The position numbers were made by a program, and so were the translations under genes. The notes under the pieces are model-generated. The model ran no database searches and was not told the DNA's origin. It worked only from the letters and a program-made list of their open reading frames with translations. This document shows positions 63,990 through 64,000 of a DNA stretch of 64,000 nt, in pieces. Numbering within the stretch: position 1 is the stretch's first letter; every line of letters begins with the position of its first letter. This DNA is from Blasia pusilla (taxonomy: Eukaryota > Marchantiophyta > Marchantiopsida > Blasiales), in contig CM114274.1 of the NCBI GenBank assembly GCA_050084515.1, forward strand, positions 39,370,001 through 39,434,000, in the 5' to 3' direction.

Positions 63990-64000
63990 TTACATGCACT

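Noticed and set aside
1-64000. CRISPR arrays, bacterial operons, rRNA operons
   Set aside because: None seen. Repeats are TE-derived or simple, genes have introns, and no spacer-repeat periodicity exists.

Overview
This window looks like nuclear DNA of a land plant or close streptophyte relative: TE-rich, gene-poor and intron-containing. The only host gene I can name with confidence is a BES1/BZR1-type transcription factor on the minus strand (about 5.5-9.0 kb), whose DNA-binding exon is unmistakable. Almost everything from 12.7 kb rightward is transposable-element sequence of several classes, much of it nested and decayed. No prokaryotic features were seen. The species cannot be named; a DNMT3-type methyltransferase lineage would fit a non-seed plant or charophyte relative, but this is only an inference.

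Layout. 1-5.4 kb: mostly unassignable, with a faint Ty3/gypsy integrase relic near 3.3 kb. 5.5-9.0 kb: BZR-like gene in a three-exon model. 9-12.7 kb: upstream DNA with a CGTCT pentanucleotide array, a G-quadruplex-prone tract and short tandem repeats. 12.7-18.9 kb: AT-rich tandem repeats, a MITE-like insertion, a dead hAT (DUF4371-like) transposase and two tandem tRNA-like units. 18.9-25.0 kb: a complete Ty1/copia element (minus) with a perfect 5-bp TSD and a solo LTR of another family inside it. 25.7-46.4 kb: a nest of three elements of one Ty3/gypsy lineage: copy B (plus), split by copy A (minus, 27192-36993) and cut off by copy C (minus, from 40509). 46.4-48.0 kb: unassigned DNA and a CACTA-like terminus. 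48.0-50.8 kb: a 5'-truncated copia relic carrying a solo LTR and a MITE. 50.9-51.6 kb (copy E) and 60.05-61.0 kb (copy F): further pieces of the same gypsy lineage, flanking a different full-length gypsy element (G, 51565-60050). 61-62.4 kb: repeats and a hAT-like MITE with an 8-bp TSD. 62.5-64 kb: a Helitron Rep relic that runs to the window edge.

The most interesting content is the A/B/C/E/F gypsy lineage. Its order is gag (zinc knuckles and RGG box) - protease - C5 cytosine DNA methyltransferase - reverse transcriptase - RNase H - integrase - PHD finger. The methyltransferase has the DNMT3-like arrangement of motifs I, IV, VI, VIII, IX and X and lies in the same protease/RT interval in three copies (A, B, C) of two diverged subfamilies; a fourth copy (E) keeps only its C-terminal half. 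The integrase ends in a canonical C4HC3 PHD finger. A retroelement that carries both a DNA-methylation writer and a histone-type reader module is unusual. All copies here are broken by frameshifts, C-to-T type stops or local inverted duplications. Secondary points are a 5S-rRNA-like internal promoter inside copy A, a copy of the LTR end just inside the 3' LTR that has diverged about as much as the LTR pair, and a gypsy element whose flanks suggest ectopic recombination.
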